Below, in pieces: positions 5,251 to 5,769 of a stretch of DNA of 5,769 nucleotides; within the stretch, counting starts at the first letter, position 1, and every line of letters starts with the position of its first letter. Source of the DNA: an uncultured Anaerolineales bacterium (GTDB lineage: Bacteria; Chloroflexota; Anaerolineae; Anaerolineales; UBA11657); the NCBI GenBank assembly GCA_913040765.1, contig CAJWIA010000105.1:1-5769 (forward strand), read 5' to 3'. The notes below the pieces were generated by a model. The model was not told the origin of the DNA. It did not search any database and was given only the letters and a program-made list of their open reading frames with translations. A program made the position numbers and the translations under genes.

Positions 5251-5769
5251 ATGCCATCATCAGAACAATTTGACGTAATTGCATTAGGGAGTACTACTCT
5301 CGAACTGCTATCCTGGGTGAACCGATATCCAGGAGCTAGTGATGGGATTCACACTGACAAACAATTGTGGACTGGGGGTGGCATGAGCGGAAATGTAGCA
5401 CATGCTGTAGCACAATTGGGAGGCCAGGTAGCATTAGTTGCTGCAACTGGTAGTGATAGTATCGGTGAAAGAATGGTCGAACAATTAAGGACCGCAGGGG
5501 TCAATGTTGAATATATCCTTAAAAGAGACGGAACTCTGTCACAACTTACTGTATTAATGATAACTTCTGATTTGAAACGAGCCGGTCTGGTAATCACTTT
5601 GCCTACTGATTTACAGATTAAATCAGCAGAGGTCCCAGATAATCTTCTGAAATCTGCTCGAGTATTCTTCACTGACATGGATCCAGCAGATACTGCTATT
5701 GAAGTATCTAGACGAGCAAAAGACTTGGGTATCCCAATAGCATATGATCTGCAAATGGCCCCTGAACGT
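5251..5769 (+). CDS. PfkB/ribokinase-family carbohydrate kinase, 3'-truncated by the window edge
   Basis: The first 173 residues of a protein that should run to about 300; the stop lies beyond the window. These kinases phosphorylate a sugar or nucleoside hydroxyl with ATP. The N-terminal strand FDVIALGSTTLELL (7-20) is followed by PfkB signature 1, GGGMSGNVAHAVAQLGG (42-58, Asn48 conserved), then GSDSIGE (67-73). The lid strands are around 98-118 and Rossmann-like strands and helices continue to PER (171-173). The C-terminal catalytic Asp motif (GAGD) is not in view. Glu18 stands where many ribokinases have a sugar-binding Asp. The start is firm: an in-frame TAG at 5245-5247 precedes the only nearby ATG. 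There is no clear Shine-Dalgarno. With 15 bases between the genes, co-transcription and coupled translation with the SIS gene are likely. The pairing suggests the kinase makes the phosphorylated substrate that the SIS enzyme converts, as FrlD does for FrlB. Confidence 0.9.
   Translation, partial: MPSSEQFDVIALGSTTLELLSWVNRYPGASDGIHTDKQLWTGGGMSGNVAHAVAQLGGQVALVAATGSDSIGERMVEQLRTAGVNVEYILKRDGTLSQLTVLMITSDLKRAGLVITLPTDLQIKSAEVPDNLLKSARVFFTDMDPADTAIEVSRRAKDLGIPIAYDLQMAPER

Noticed and set aside
5349..5678. Minus-strand open frame at the right end
   Set aside because: Antisense to the PfkB kinase, whose plus-strand frame is open from 5251 to the window end and carries the family signature.

Overview
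The window is an ordinary-looking bacterial chromosome segment, AT-leaning (roughly 40 percent GC by eye) and densely packed. It carries six protein genes: four complete, and one cut at each end. I see no rRNA, tRNA, CRISPR array, insertion sequence, phage gene or origin. Shine-Dalgarno signals are weak or absent at nearly every start. The PEP/pyruvate-binding protein and the gene mix recall marine or subsurface Chloroflexota (Dehalococcoidia/SAR202-like), but that placement is from memory of similar proteins and is low confidence.

Layout. Positions 2-1576 (+) hold the C-terminal 524 residues of a PEP/pyruvate-binding (PPDK N-terminal, ATP-grasp) protein that begins upstream of the window. 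After 49 bases comes a 313-residue RNase HI gene (1626-2567, +), which is really two RNase H folds in tandem. The first has every catalytic residue; the second has lost all of them while keeping the tryptophans of the substrate-binding handle. Seven bases further, convergent, is a HIT-family nucleotide hydrolase/phosphorylase-like gene (2575-3090, -). It is divergent from birA, a single-domain biotin-protein ligase (3154-3945, +). The short space between these two holds back-to-back promoter-like elements; the one facing birA predicts transcription starting on the A of the ATG, i.e. a leaderless mRNA.

A 171-base non-coding gap (3946-4116) then precedes an apparent two-gene operon: a double-SIS sugar-phosphate isomerase/deglycase resembling the FrlB/GlmS-isomerase group (4117-5235) and, 15 bases on, the N-terminal 173 residues of a PfkB/ribokinase-family sugar kinase (5251 to the end). 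A kinase plus a SIS-domain enzyme is the arrangement of fructoselysine-type and amino-sugar catabolism. The probable job of this pair is to phosphorylate a sugar or glycated amine and then isomerise or cleave it; the substrate cannot be read from the sequence.

The most unusual item is the fused, catalytically dead RNase H domain. Next are the probable leaderless birA promoter and the FrlB-like/PfkB operon.
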